Source: Bryobacterales bacterium (GTDB lineage Bacteria > Acidobacteriota > Terriglobia > Bryobacterales > Bryobacteraceae). From it: DNA of 42,871 bases. Under the pieces are notes generated by a model. That model was not told the DNA's origin. It worked only from the letters and a program-made list of their open reading frames with translations, and made no database searches. The stretch is taken from contig JAOAPO010000284.1 of NCBI GenBank assembly GCA_025462945.1, positions 1 through 42,871 on the forward strand, given 5' to 3'. Positions 14,155 through 23,631 of this stretch are shown here, one piece after another. How positions within the stretch are numbered: the first letter of the stretch is position 1; the number at the start of each line of letters is the position of its first letter. The translations under genes were made by a program, and so were the position numbers.

Positions 14155-15270
14155 ATGGCGATCTACAAACGCGGCGACGTCTACTGGTATTCGTTCATCT
14201 TTGCTGGGCAGCGCGTCCAGGAGAGTTCGAAGAGCAAGAGCAAGACGGTCGCGAAGGAATCCGAGAAGCAGCGGCGCCGGGAGCTTGAGCGCGGGCTGAA
14301 CGGCCTCGAATCCACGCGCGAGACGCGAATCCGGACCGTTGCTGACGTTGCGGCTGAGTACCTGGAGGATTACCGCCTTCGGCACCGCGGCGTGAAGTTC
14401 GCTGAGTATGCACTGAAACATATCAGCCGGCTGCTCGGGGAGCGGATGGTGGTCGAGATTGGTGAAGCGAGCGTGAAGGACTACCAGAGCAATCGCCTAC
14501 GCGAAGCGGCAGCGCCCAAAACGATCAACGACGAGGTTGGTTTTCTGATCCGCATCCTGGGCGAAGCAGGCGACGTTCTGCGAGTTCGGCTAAAGAAGAA
14601 CAAAGCGCTGAAGCTGAGCGTACCGCCGACGACAGGTAAGCCCTACAGCCACGACGAGAAGCAGGGCCTCACGGACGGCGCGGCTAAGGCGAGATCTCCA
14701 CACATCGAGTTTGCACTCTGTCTGGCGTTGAACGCGGGCATGCGCGACTCCGAGATCAAGCGGATAACGTGGGGCCAGATCAACACCGCAAAGGGCGTCA
14801 TCACCGTTGGCAGAGCAAAGACAGCGGCGGGAGAAGGCCGAACGATACCGATCGGCGAGACGATCCAAACTGCCCTCGCCAGGCATCGCGAGCGGTACGT
14901 GAAGAAGTTCGGCGAGCCGCGGGCCGACTGGTACGTCTTCCCGTTCGGCAGGCCAACACCGTCAGACCCGACGCGACACGTCACCACCTTAAAGACAGCG
15001 TGGGGGAACGTACGAAAGGCAGCAAAGGTAACGGGTCGCTGGCACGACGCACGCCACACGCTCATTACCGAGCTGGCCGAGACCGGTGCGGGCGATCAGG
15101 CCATCATGGACATCGCTGGCCATGTTTCGAAGCAGATGCTGGCCCGATACAGTCACATCCGGATGCAGGCCAAACGGGACGCACTTCAGAAGGTGGCCGA
15201 AAAAAATCTTGAAAATAGTCGGCGCTCAGAGCAGCAAGTGAACCCAAATACCCACACGCCCCCCGATTGA
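14155..15270 (+). CDS. Tyrosine recombinase/integrase
   Basis: The 371-residue product is a phage integrase that would insert and excise the element at the adjacent tRNA-Asn. An N-terminal SAM-like core-binding domain (about residues 58-140) precedes the catalytic domain. The catalytic set is complete: Arg197 (GMRDSE), Lys222, His297 and Arg300 (RWHDARH), His323 (AGHVS) and Tyr332 (ARYSHI). It is transcribed toward the tRNA, which begins 147 bases beyond its stop. It may have its own promoter in the 124-base gap after the protease gene. Confidence 0.95.
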   Translation: MAIYKRGDVYWYSFIFAGQRVQESSKSKSKTVAKESEKQRRRELERGLNGLESTRETRIRTVADVAAEYLEDYRLRHRGVKFAEYALKHISRLLGERMVVEIGEASVKDYQSNRLREAAAPKTINDEVGFLIRILGEAGDVLRVRLKKNKALKLSVPPTTGKPYSHDEKQGLTDGAAKARSPHIEFALCLALNAGMRDSEIKRITWGQINTAKGVITVGRAKTAAGEGRTIPIGETIQTALARHRERYVKKFGEPRADWYVFPFGRPTPSDPTRHVTTLKTAWGNVRKAAKVTGRWHDARHTLITELAETGAGDQAIMDIAGHVSKQMLARYSHIRMQAKRDALQKVAEKNLENSRRSEQQVNPNTHTPPD

Positions 15271-15417
15271 CCTTCGGTCAGTGTAGTGGAAACTGTAGAG
15301 AGTGTTGTTCAGGAAATGGCTGTTTTGGTATGGATTTAGCAGGGTTTGATGAAACGAAGGACTGGCAGCCTGTTACGGTCACTGCCTTTGTTTTGAAGTA
15401 CTTAGGAGGGAGAAGTT

Positions 15418-15492
<75 letters not shown>

Positions 15493-15527
15493 GCAACGCC
15501 AAACTTTCCCTATGATACAACACGGCC

Positions 15528-16301
15528 TTACGCCTTCTGCTTGCGGGCGTCGAGGTCTCGAACCAAACTCCTAAACCGTGCCATTCCTTGCAGATGGCGT
15601 GGCGTCAGTTCGAACTGAATATGTCGCTCGAGATAGATCCGGGCCAGTTTATCGCTGAACCCGCGTTCCGCCTTGGCCTGCGCCACAATCTCGTCCAAGT
15701 GCTGCATCCCCCAGCGCCACGAGTCCACAAACGAGTCCCGAACTCCGGGCCCGCCCAACGCTGCGGAACTGCCCGCCCACGCCGCGAAGACCATCGGCAG
15801 CCCGGTCCATGCGGTCCACTCGGCCCCCAGATCCAGCCAGCCATACGGCAGCACCGAAGGTTCGAGGCGCAGGGCCGGGTCGCCGATTACTAACGCAGCA
15901 TCGCTCCCGGCCAGCATCTGGTCCAGGTCCGGAGCATGCGCGGTCAGCAACGGGGAGACCCCGTAGCGTTCGCGAAGCAAAATCTGCACCAGAGCCACCG
16001 AAGTCCGCGAGCTCGAATCCACCGCCAGCGTCCGAATATCCGCGAAGGGCACCCTCGAAAACAGCAAAATACTCCGAACCGGACCTTCGCACGCGATTCC
16101 CGTATCAGGCAAAAACTCCAGCCCCAACCGCTCGATCTCAGCCACCGGCACCAGCCCGATTGCTGCTTCGCCCTTCGCCAGCGATTCGGCGCACCGGGCG
16201 GGCAAGTCGAACCGGAAGTCGAACCGCCCCCGCTGCGGACCATGCAAAAAACCCCAAACGAGGGGCCACGTATTCAGGTAACTAACAGCGGAAATGAGCA
16301 A
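15528..16301 (-). CDS. mqnA: Chorismate dehydratase MqnA (futalosine pathway)
   Basis: MqnA dehydrates chorismate to 3-[(1-carboxyvinyl)oxy]benzoate, the first committed step of menaquinone synthesis by the futalosine route. The 257-residue product shows the family's periplasmic-binding-protein-like fold markers: an N-terminal ISAVSYLNTWPLVWG, SSSRTSVALVQILL around residue 95, and an IGDPAL turn near 139. The C-terminal part has helical segments such as DSFVDSWRWGMQHLDE. It is transcribed leftward toward the tRNA, with no mqn partner gene nearby. It implies menaquinone-based respiration without the MenF-type route. Confidence 0.9.
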   Translation of the reverse strand: MLISAVSYLNTWPLVWGFLHGPQRGRFDFRFDLPARCAESLAKGEAAIGLVPVAEIERLGLEFLPDTGIACEGPVRSILLFSRVPFADIRTLAVDSSSRTSVALVQILLRERYGVSPLLTAHAPDLDQMLAGSDAALVIGDPALRLEPSVLPYGWLDLGAEWTAWTGLPMVFAAWAGSSAALGGPGVRDSFVDSWRWGMQHLDEIVAQAKAERGFSDKLARIYLERHIQFELTPRHLQGMARFRSLVRDLDARKQKA

Positions 16302-16422
16302 TTTTTAAGTCTAGCCAATCTTCAGCGCCAGCCATTTGTTCCGGAACGTCTCCGGCCATACCGTGTTAATTTGGCTATAGGGCTTTCAAGCACGCGCCCG
16401 CGCAAAACGCATAAAAATCGCA

Positions 16423-19400
16423 ATGGGAAAAGTCCTCGCCCGCATCGCCGCCGCCGCTGTTTTTGTCCTCGTGGCCAACGCACAAATCACTCTCAACCCA
16501 ACCCCGTCGCGGTCAGTGGGACAGACATCGAATACCATCAGCAGCACCAATCCGAACCTCGTCGAAGGTCGGGAACTGCTCAACCCGCAGGGCATCGCCC
16601 TCGATGTGACGACCAACCCCCCCGGCCTTTACATCGCCGACACGGGCAACAATCGAGTTCTCGGGTTTCGCAGCGCCCTCGGTTTTGCCAACGGCAAAAA
16701 AGCTGACATCGTTCTCGGTCAGGTCGACTTCGCCACCACTTTTGCGCAGGGTCCGAACCGCGGCAACGGCACCCGTACCACCGGCACCAGTTCTCCTACC
16801 GGCCTGGCGGTAGACTCGCGGGGCAGCCTCTACATCGTCGACGCTGGAAACAATCGGATACTCCGCTTCCCGGCACCGTTCCGCCAGACCGGTGACCAAT
16901 TGCCGGACCTTGTCCTCGGCCAGCCCACTTTCACCAGCAACAGCCCGAACCAGGGCAGTCTCGGCGCGGCCACCTTTGCCACCAGCGTCACTACCTCCGG
17001 CACCACCACAACCGCCCTCTCCGGCCTCGTCTTCGATCCCACTGGCAACCTTTGGGCTACCGACCCCCTCAACAACCGCATCCTCCGCTACAACCTAAAG
17101 GACATCGGTGTGGACGCCGCACCCGGACCGGCAGCCGACCTCGTCCTCGGTCAGACGGACTTTACGACCAATACGTACGCGCCGAGAGGCAATCCGCTCA
17201 CCTCGCTAGCTGCCATCGTAGCCCCATCCAGTCTCACCTTCGATCCCACGGGCAGATTGTTCGTGCTCGAATCCATCGGCACACAGCGCGGCCGCGTGCT
17301 GATTTGGAACTCCCCCGCTTTCTCCGGGCAGCAGGCTTCGCGCCTTCTCGGCGTTGTGACCGATTCCACGCCCCCCGCCGTCAGTGACCTGCAGATGGCG
17401 GGCGGCCCGTCAGGCATCTTCATGGCGGGCGACCAGTTGGGCATCGCCGATACCCTGAACAACCGCCTTCTCTTCTACCCGCCGGTAAGCCAGTGGACGT
17501 CAGATCAGTTGAACCAGCCAGCGATCGCTGTTGCCGGCCAGAAAGACTTCTTTTCGGGCAGCGCCAATCAAAGCGGAGTGGCGGCCGCCGATACTTTGTC
17601 CCGCCCTGCCACCGCCGCATTCTCAGGAAATGAACTCTTTGTTGCGGATGCGCTCAACCACCGTGTCGTCGTGCTTCCCCGCTCCGGTAACACTTTCGCA
17701 CCCGCTATTCGCGTGCTGGGGCAGGACGGTCTCGACCTCAACGGGCCCAACCTGATCGAAGGCCGGGAATTCAACTTCTCTTCTGGCGGCGATGCCGGTC
17801 TGGCCGTCGATCTCACCGCGAACCCGCCGCGCCTTTACGTGGCCGATACCTACAACAACCGGATTCTCGGCTTCAAAGATCTCCGCAACATCCCCTTCGG
17901 CGCCAAAGCGGATATCGTCATCGGCCAGCCTGATTTTCAGCGCCTCACAGTGAACTACCCGTCCAACGACTCGGCTCGCCCAAATCAATCCGGTCTTTTC
18001 AGCCCCACCGGCCTGTACGTAGATCCGGACGGCAATCTTTTCGTGGCCGATTCCGGTAACGGTCGCGTGCTGCGTTTCCCCAAGCCATTCGACAATTACG
18101 CGCCCGGTGTCCTGCCCAGGGCGGACCTGGTACTGGGGCAACTCGGCTACTTCAGCAAAATCACCGATGCTTCGGCTCGCACCATGGCATCGCCGTACGG
18201 CATCGCCCAGGCAAGCGAGCACGGCCTGCTGGTTTCGGACGCCGGCAACAATCGAGTCCTCTTCTTCCCCGGTACCTCCAAGACCTTCACCAGCGGCCAG
18301 TCCGCCACCATCGTTTTCGGACAGAAGGACTTCAATTCGGCCGCCACTGGAAGCGGCAGCAACCAGATGAATGCTCCGCGGCACATCGCCACCGACTCGG
18401 ACGACCATCTTTACGTCGCCGACGCCGCCAATGGCAGAGTTCTGATCTTCGACCACGCCCCTTCGGCCCGCAATGACAGCGCGGCTGCCGTTACGCTCAC
18501 GAACGGTCTCTCCAGCCCTCGGGGGATGTTTGTCAGCGCCGTTACCGGCGACATCTGGGTCGCTGATGCCGGCGCCAACATCACCTATCGCTTCCCGAAC
18601 TTCAACGGCCTGGTCGGCAACAACTTTACTTACAACGCAGCGATCCCGTCAGTCAGTCCCCGCGCAGTCGCGCAGGATGGGTACGGCAACGTGTTCATCG
18701 CTGACAGTGCCAACCGCGTCGCCATTCACGTGCCTGGCATGACTGCACTGAATGCCGGGAATTATCTCTATCCCAATCGGGTCGCGCCAGGCATGATTAC
18801 GGCACTTTTCTCGCGCGGCAACCTGCACCAGTTCGGTGAGAGTACGGCTTCCAGTACGGCGCTGCCGCTTGCGAGGACGCTCAACGGTCTCCAGGTGCAG
18901 TTTGAGGGCGCTCCGGTTCCGCTGTTTTTCGTCGGCACCGACCAGATCAACTTCCAGATGCCCATGAAAGCCCCCCAGACCGGGACGGGAACGCTCCAGG
19001 TTATCGAGCTTGCCAGTGGCCGCATCCTGGGCGAAACGACGGTTGCCATGGCAACCGCGGTTCCCGGCATCTTCTCGCAGGCTGCCGATGGCATAGGGGC
19101 AGCTGTCGCTGCGAATGAAGACGGCACGCTCAACACCGAGAAGAACCCGATCGTCGCCGGCAAAGTGATTGTCCTCTACGGCACGGGTCAGGGCTTCATC
19201 GAAGGCGCTCCCGAAGACGGCACCGTATCGAACAAAGCCCTGCAGTCATCGCGTCCGCCCACCATCATCGTCGGCACACAGTTCGTAACCGGTGCAGATG
19301 TTCTCTACGCGGGCCTGTCGCCGGCGCTCGTCGGAGTATGGCAGATCAACGTACGCGTGCCGAAGAATCAAATCACGCTGCCTGACAACGCGACACAGGT

Positions 19401-19479
19401 GGTTGCCATTCAGGACAGTGCCATCAGCGGCGGCGGCGGCTTAGGCCGCAAGCTCATCATCTACGTGAAACAGCCTTAG
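16423..19479 (+). CDS. Secreted NHL-repeat protein with Solibacter-type C-terminal domain
   Basis: The 1018-residue product has a signal peptide (MGKVLARIAAAAVFVLVANA). I count about eleven NHL-type motifs with the pattern 'lyvaDtgNnRvl.fp' (for example LYIADTGNNRVLGF, LFVADSGNGRVLRFP), which would form beta-propellers. The last 230 residues form the C-terminal domain (TIGR03437 type) common in Solibacter-like acidobacteria: VAPGMITALFSRGNL, VPLFFVGTDQINFQMP, and VIVLYGTGQGFIEG followed by the closing GVWQINVRVP. The function of that domain is unknown; an extracellular or cell-surface binding role is inferred. Its last 4 bases overlap the convergent phosphodiesterase gene. Confidence 0.9.
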   Translation: MGKVLARIAAAAVFVLVANAQITLNPTPSRSVGQTSNTISSTNPNLVEGRELLNPQGIALDVTTNPPGLYIADTGNNRVLGFRSALGFANGKKADIVLGQVDFATTFAQGPNRGNGTRTTGTSSPTGLAVDSRGSLYIVDAGNNRILRFPAPFRQTGDQLPDLVLGQPTFTSNSPNQGSLGAATFATSVTTSGTTTTALSGLVFDPTGNLWATDPLNNRILRYNLKDIGVDAAPGPAADLVLGQTDFTTNTYAPRGNPLTSLAAIVAPSSLTFDPTGRLFVLESIGTQRGRVLIWNSPAFSGQQASRLLGVVTDSTPPAVSDLQMAGGPSGIFMAGDQLGIADTLNNRLLFYPPVSQWTSDQLNQPAIAVAGQKDFFSGSANQSGVAAADTLSRPATAAFSGNELFVADALNHRVVVLPRSGNTFAPAIRVLGQDGLDLNGPNLIEGREFNFSSGGDAGLAVDLTANPPRLYVADTYNNRILGFKDLRNIPFGAKADIVIGQPDFQRLTVNYPSNDSARPNQSGLFSPTGLYVDPDGNLFVADSGNGRVLRFPKPFDNYAPGVLPRADLVLGQLGYFSKITDASARTMASPYGIAQASEHGLLVSDAGNNRVLFFPGTSKTFTSGQSATIVFGQKDFNSAATGSGSNQMNAPRHIATDSDDHLYVADAANGRVLIFDHAPSARNDSAAAVTLTNGLSSPRGMFVSAVTGDIWVADAGANITYRFPNFNGLVGNNFTYNAAIPSVSPRAVAQDGYGNVFIADSANRVAIHVPGMTALNAGNYLYPNRVAPGMITALFSRGNLHQFGESTASSTALPLARTLNGLQVQFEGAPVPLFFVGTDQINFQMPMKAPQTGTGTLQVIELASGRILGETTVAMATAVPGIFSQAADGIGAAVAANEDGTLNTEKNPIVAGKVIVLYGTGQGFIEGAPEDGTVSNKALQSSRPPTIIVGTQFVTGADVLYAGLSPALVGVWQINVRVPKNQITLPDNATQVVAIQDSAISGGGGLGRKLIIYVKQP

Positions 19480-20258
19480 TCGCCGTAGACGACGTGCCGG
19501 CGCACCGAGATGGCTTTGCCGGTAGCATCGTCAACATCTACTACCACCGAATGCAGCTCCACCGTGTTCTTCGCGGCTTCCATTTTCACGGGCTGCCCTG
19601 AAAGGAACTTCCGGATGATCGGTTCCTTCTCCACTCCGATCACTGAGTCGTAAGGTCCTGTCATGCCGCAGTCGGTCTGGTAAGCCGTGCCGCCGGGCAG
19701 GATGCGCGTGTCCGCGGTCGGGATATGGGTGTGCGTGCCGACCATGGCCGAAACGCGCCCGTCCAGGTACCAGCCCATCGCAATCTTCTCGCTGGTGACC
19801 TCGGCGTGGAAGTCCACAAACCGCACCTTCACCTCTGCGGGCAGCGCGGCAAGTATCCCGTCGACTTTCCGGAACGGGCAATCCGTGTTTGCCATATAGA
19901 CTCGGCCCTGGATGTTGATGACGGCACACTTCTCGCCCGTGGGCGTCTCGTGAATGAACACGCCCGACCCGACAGCCGGCTCCGGATAATTAGCCGGCCG
20001 CAGCAGCCTCGGCTGGTGCTGAAAGTACGGGATGATGTCTTTCTTATCCCAGATGTGATTGCCTGTCGTGATGACGTCCACACCATAGCTCAGCAAATCC
20101 TGCGTGATTCCCGGTGTAATGCCAAAACCTGCGGCGGAGTTCTCGCCATTGGCGATTACCACGTCTATCTCCTGAGTAGCCCGGATATCTGCGAGATGGT
20201 CGGCGACAATGCGGCGCCCCGCGTGACCGAAGATGTCACCAATAAAAAGAAGTTTCAA
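19476..20258 (-). CDS. YmdB-family metallophosphoesterase (2',3'-cyclic nucleotide phosphodiesterase)
   Basis: This 260-residue protein belongs to the TIGR00282/YmdB family, dinuclear-metal phosphodiesterases active on 2',3'-cyclic nucleotides. The metal-binding motifs are all visible: LFIGDIFGHAG (residues 4-14), VIANGENSAAGFG, TTGNHIWDKK, DFHAEVTSEK and GTHTHIPTAD. Length is normal for the family. The start is TTG 20258, overlapping the acetyltransferase stop as TTGA, so the two genes are likely translationally coupled. In Bacillus YmdB affects motility and biofilm choice; whether that applies here is unknown. Confidence 0.92.
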   Translation of the reverse strand: MKLLFIGDIFGHAGRRIVADHLADIRATQEIDVVIANGENSAAGFGITPGITQDLLSYGVDVITTGNHIWDKKDIIPYFQHQPRLLRPANYPEPAVGSGVFIHETPTGEKCAVINIQGRVYMANTDCPFRKVDGILAALPAEVKVRFVDFHAEVTSEKIAMGWYLDGRVSAMVGTHTHIPTADTRILPGGTAYQTDCGMTGPYDSVIGVEKEPIIRKFLSGQPVKMEAAKNTVELHSVVVDVDDATGKAISVRRHVVYGD

Positions 20259-21241
20259 GACCCTTGTGTCACACCCTGAACCGAGTTTGACATACGCGGC
20301 GTCGAGTTCCAGACGATGGCGCAGAAACGGCGGAGTTCAGCGAAGCCGGCGGTGTCGTAAATCCGGTTCGCCCTCGTGTTCGTCGCCGTCACCGTCAAAG
20401 TGACCCTCTGGACCCCGGCGGCCTCCAGCGCCACCAGGCACCGACGTAACAGTTCCCGACCTAAACCGCTCCCCTGCGCCTCGGGCATGACGCAGATTTG
20501 CGTGATGTGGGCGGTATCCGGAGCCACGAGGCTGGTCAAAATCACTCCTGCCAGCCATTCGGTATGCCTGTCGACCGCCACGAAAGACGCGCCTCGCGAG
20601 AACTGGCCGCAGCCCGCATTCTCCAGCAGCGCGCGCAGGAACGAGGATGCACCCCACTCCGTCGTGAACTGATCGTTGATTTCTGCATCGATCTGCCCGG
20701 CATAGGCTCGAACGATGAGGCGCGGCAGAGAATCCATCGCACTCGCGTGCCACTCTTCGACTCGGTAACGCGGGTCCAGGTCTGTCGGGCCGCCCGCGAT
20801 CGGCTGGCTGAGTTGCCGCGACAGCAGTCTCCTCTCGAACAGCTGCACAAAACGCGATCCGCTCAACGCGCGCACATCCTGGGGCGGCAGCAGCATCAAC
20901 TGGCTCTCAATCCGCTCGATGCCCTCGGTGCCGGTCAACGCGTCGAGCAGTACCTTGAAGAGCCGCACCTCGGACTCCAGGCCCCGCCATCCAGGCCGCA
21001 GATACACGTCACCGATCAGACCCTTCGGATGCTCCAGCACGGTATAGCCATAGCCAGCCACTTCGCCACCATCCAGTAACGCCACCCCGGGCAACGCACG
21101 TGGTCCGGCAAACCGGCGAATCTGCGCGGCATTCCGTGAGAAGTCCCAGTCGAGCGCCTTTTCCCACTCTGCTGTCTCCTCCGCCAGCAACGGTTCCAGT
21201 TGCTGCAGATCGACCTGTCGCAGATCTACGAGTTCGGGCAA
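20255..21241 (-). CDS. GNAT-family N-acetyltransferase
   Basis: The 328-residue protein looks like a tandem GNAT acetyltransferase. The C-terminal domain (about 165-315) has the acetyl-CoA loop: ITQICVMPEAQGSGLGRELL, with QGSGLG as the Q/R-x-x-G-x-G/A motif, then VQRVTLTVTATNTRANRIYD and TAGFAELRRF. The N-terminal half (about 30-140) has GNAT-like strands (GYGYTVLEHPKGLIGDVYLR) without a clear coenzyme loop. The substrate cannot be inferred. Thymidine kinase lies 12 bases upstream on the same strand and the phosphodiesterase is coupled downstream, so the three probably form an operon. Confidence 0.88.
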   Translation of the reverse strand: MPELVDLRQVDLQQLEPLLAEETAEWEKALDWDFSRNAAQIRRFAGPRALPGVALLDGGEVAGYGYTVLEHPKGLIGDVYLRPGWRGLESEVRLFKVLLDALTGTEGIERIESQLMLLPPQDVRALSGSRFVQLFERRLLSRQLSQPIAGGPTDLDPRYRVEEWHASAMDSLPRLIVRAYAGQIDAEINDQFTTEWGASSFLRALLENAGCGQFSRGASFVAVDRHTEWLAGVILTSLVAPDTAHITQICVMPEAQGSGLGRELLRRCLVALEAAGVQRVTLTVTATNTRANRIYDTAGFAELRRFCAIVWNSTPRMSNSVQGVTQGS

Positions 21242-21253
21242 GTGAGGCTCGCG

Positions 21254-21928
21254 CTAACTGGCTTCAACCGTTAAGGGCCAGATGGAGCCCTGCGGTGAAG
21301 CCTCGTCCACGCCGGGGTAATGACGGCCAGGCAAGATGAAATGCTCGTCGCAGCGAGGCTCATACGTCTCATCGCCGCCCACCAGAATCTGCGGGCTGTT
21401 GTAGTGCGCGGGCTCGCCGTTGATGATCCTCTGGGGATACAGCGCCCTCTGCCCACAACGCGTACAGTAAGAAGTCATCCACATGCAGCGATCCTCGGCC
21501 AGCATCGCCAGATCCGGCGTTGACCCGAACGGCTCGCCCCGAAAATCGAACGCCAGCCCTGCGCCAAGCACGTCATAGCCCTGTTCCAGCAAATGCTTGA
21601 CCAGTTGAAAGAAGCCCGAGTTGCGCGGGAAAAACTGCACTTCGTCAAAGGCGATGATCTCGAACTTCGAGCCTGCTTCCGACTCGCGCGCGCTCAGGAT
21701 CGGCCACAGGTCGCTGGGGTCGGTCGCCGAGACTTCTTCCGCCAGGTCCTCATCCCCCCGCCGGCTACGGATGGTATTCATGCCGCTGCGCGTATCCGTC
21801 CGCGGCTTGAAAACGACGATTTTCTTATTGCCGTACCGCCGCAGCGTTTCAATCTCTGTGAGCAGATGCCGCGTCTTACCAGACGCCATGTTGCCGATGA
21901 ATAAACGTAGGAATTTTCCGCGAGCCAA
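21254..21928 (-). CDS. tdk: Thymidine kinase (type II)
   Basis: Thymidine kinase phosphorylates thymidine to dTMP for salvage. The P-loop reads GNMASGKT, a variant of the usual GPMFSGKT. The DxxQF-type site is IIAFDEVQFFPR, and the lasso/zinc region has CTRCG and YEPRCDEH, giving three Cys and a His as zinc ligands. Only non-ATG starts are available: TTG 21928 gives 224 residues starting just before the P-loop strand, as in relatives, and TTG 21958 gives 234 residues but intrudes on the leader of the divergent proC gene. I prefer 21928, but not strongly. Confidence 0.88.
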   Translation of the reverse strand: MARGKFLRLFIGNMASGKTRHLLTEIETLRRYGNKKIVVFKPRTDTRSGMNTIRSRRGDEDLAEEVSATDPSDLWPILSARESEAGSKFEIIAFDEVQFFPRNSGFFQLVKHLLEQGYDVLGAGLAFDFRGEPFGSTPDLAMLAEDRCMWMTSYCTRCGQRALYPQRIINGEPAHYNSPQILVGGDETYEPRCDEHFILPGRHYPGVDEASPQGSIWPLTVEAS

Positions 21929-21973
21929 CTGAAAAGTGTAACAACGTCCATGCGCCAAAATAGGAGCTTCAGT

Positions 21974-22813
21974 ATGGAAACCAACTCAGTTCTCAGCGCA
22001 GGCAGAACGCTCGGTGTCATCGGGGCCGGCGTGATGGGTACCACCCTGATCAAGGGCCTCGTGGCTGCCAGCCTCGTGACGCGCCGCCAGGTCTGGGCCA
22101 CCGCCCGCACGGCCGAGACCTGCGCCCGTGTCGCGGAAGAACTCGGCATTACCGCTGAGCAGGATTACAGCGAGATCGCCGAAGCCTCGGGCATTATCCT
22201 CGTCTGCTGCAAACCGGCCCAGATTGCCGCCATTTGCGACAAGCTCAAACACGCGAATATCCGTCCCGACACGCTGTTGATATCCATCCTCGCGGGTGTC
22301 ACCACGGAGCGACTGCACTCACTGCTGCCGGGCATCTGGATCCGCGCTCTCCCCAACACTCCATGCGCGGTGGGCGAAGGTATGACGGTTGTCTGCGCCG
22401 GCCCCGGGGCGACGCAAGACCACCTCAGCCTGGCCCAAAGGATTTTCGCCTCGGTGGGTCGCAGCCTGATTGTGGAAGAGCACTACTGCAACGCCGTGAC
22501 GGCGCTGAGCGGCAGCGGTCCCGCTTACATGTACCTGGTGATGGAAGCGCTCGCGGACGCCGGAGTTCGAGTCGGCCTTCGCCGCGACCTTGCCTTAACT
22601 CTGGCTGCCCAAACCATGCTCGGAGCCGCGAAGATGGTGCAGGAGACGGGTCGCCACCCCGCCTCACTGCGCGACGACGTAACGACTCCGGCCGGTTGCA
22701 CCATCGGAGGTCTGCTCATGCTCGAAGACGGCAAGATCCGCTCGGTTCTGGCGCGAGCTGTGGAGGAAGCAACGCGAATCGTCGAGCACCTCGGCAAGCC
22801 CGCGAAGCACTGA
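21974..22813 (+). CDS. proC: Pyrroline-5-carboxylate reductase
   Basis: ProC reduces 1-pyrroline-5-carboxylate to proline with NAD(P)H, the last step of proline synthesis. The Rossmann motif GVIGAGVMGTTLIKGL is near the N-terminus, followed by VCCKPAQ, ALPNTPCAVGEGMTV and the C-terminal signature LSGSGPAYMYLVMEALADAG with DDVTTPAGCTIGGL. The product is 279 residues from ATG 21974, which has AGGAG at 21962-21966; an in-frame ATG at 21950 lacks a binding site. It is divergent from tdk and abuts the convergent prmA with no gap, so no terminator room exists between them. Confidence 0.95.
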   Translation: METNSVLSAGRTLGVIGAGVMGTTLIKGLVAASLVTRRQVWATARTAETCARVAEELGITAEQDYSEIAEASGIILVCCKPAQIAAICDKLKHANIRPDTLLISILAGVTTERLHSLLPGIWIRALPNTPCAVGEGMTVVCAGPGATQDHLSLAQRIFASVGRSLIVEEHYCNAVTALSGSGPAYMYLVMEALADAGVRVGLRRDLALTLAAQTMLGAAKMVQETGRHPASLRDDVTTPAGCTIGGLLMLEDGKIRSVLARAVEEATRIVEHLGKPAKH

Positions 22814-23623
22814 CTAGGCTGGCCGGCGGGCCTCGACCATGCGCCACTCCAGTTCGCCCAATTCTGCTTCAATTGCCAAACCTGCCTTCGTCAGCGCCGC
22901 CGTTACGCCAGCCACATCCGGTCCCTCGAAGCCGCTCAGAATCGCCAGCCCGCCGGGCTTCAGAACCCGATACCAGTCGGCGGCCAACTCCGCAATCCAT
23001 GCCGGACTGATATTGGCAACGATCAAATCGGCTACGCCACTCGCCACTGCATCCGCTGACCCGGTAAAGACCGGTACGCTGACTCCAGCCTTCTCAAGGT
23101 TCTCGCGGGCGGCCGCAGAAGCCTGCGGATCGGTGTCGGAAGCGAACGCCCGGCTGGCACCCAGCTTCAACGCCGCCTCGCTCAGAATCCCGGAGCCCGT
23201 GCCAATGTCGACCACCGTCATCCCTGGCCGTACCTGCCGCTCGACCGCCTCCAGACAGAGCCGGGTCGTCTGGTGTGCGCCGGTGCCAAACGCCAGCCCG
23301 GCATTGGTTACGATACGGATGCGCCCTTCCGGCGTGGGGTCGTCGCGCCACTCCGGGACTACGAAGATGCGCTCGCCGAACTCCATGGGGTGCAGGTGCT
23401 CGCGCGAGAAGGCGACCCAGTCGCGGCAATCCGCCGGCGCTGCTTCGCCGCCGAAGCGGGCCACGAGCGCCGCTTCATCGGCGCCGATGTCGAAGAAGAC
23501 GCGCATCCGCACAATGTCGTCCCACTCCTCCAGTTCTACGATGCCCGTGCAGCCAGCCTCGTAGAGGTCAGCAATGGTGAAGTCTTTGTCCGCCTGCGGA
23601 CAATCAAGGTCGATTGAGAACAT
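22814..23623 (-). CDS. prmA: Ribosomal protein L11 methyltransferase
   Basis: PrmA methylates ribosomal protein L11 using S-adenosylmethionine. The 269-residue product has an N-terminal substrate-binding ferredoxin-like part, then the family signature GLAFGTGAHQTTRLCLE, the SAM motif VVDIGTGSGILSEAAL, an acidic residue after the next strand (FASDTD) and the catalytic-region motif DLIVANISPAWI. The C-terminal strands SGFEGPDVAGV and LEWRMVEARRPA complete the Rossmann fold. ATG 23623 lies 8 bases from the start of the divergent gene at 23632, so the two promoters must overlap the opposite genes' 5' ends. Confidence 0.92.
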   Translation of the reverse strand: MFSIDLDCPQADKDFTIADLYEAGCTGIVELEEWDDIVRMRVFFDIGADEAALVARFGGEAAPADCRDWVAFSREHLHPMEFGERIFVVPEWRDDPTPEGRIRIVTNAGLAFGTGAHQTTRLCLEAVERQVRPGMTVVDIGTGSGILSEAALKLGASRAFASDTDPQASAAARENLEKAGVSVPVFTGSADAVASGVADLIVANISPAWIAELAADWYRVLKPGGLAILSGFEGPDVAGVTAALTKAGLAIEAELGELEWRMVEARRPA

Positions 23624-23631
23624 GGAGTTTG

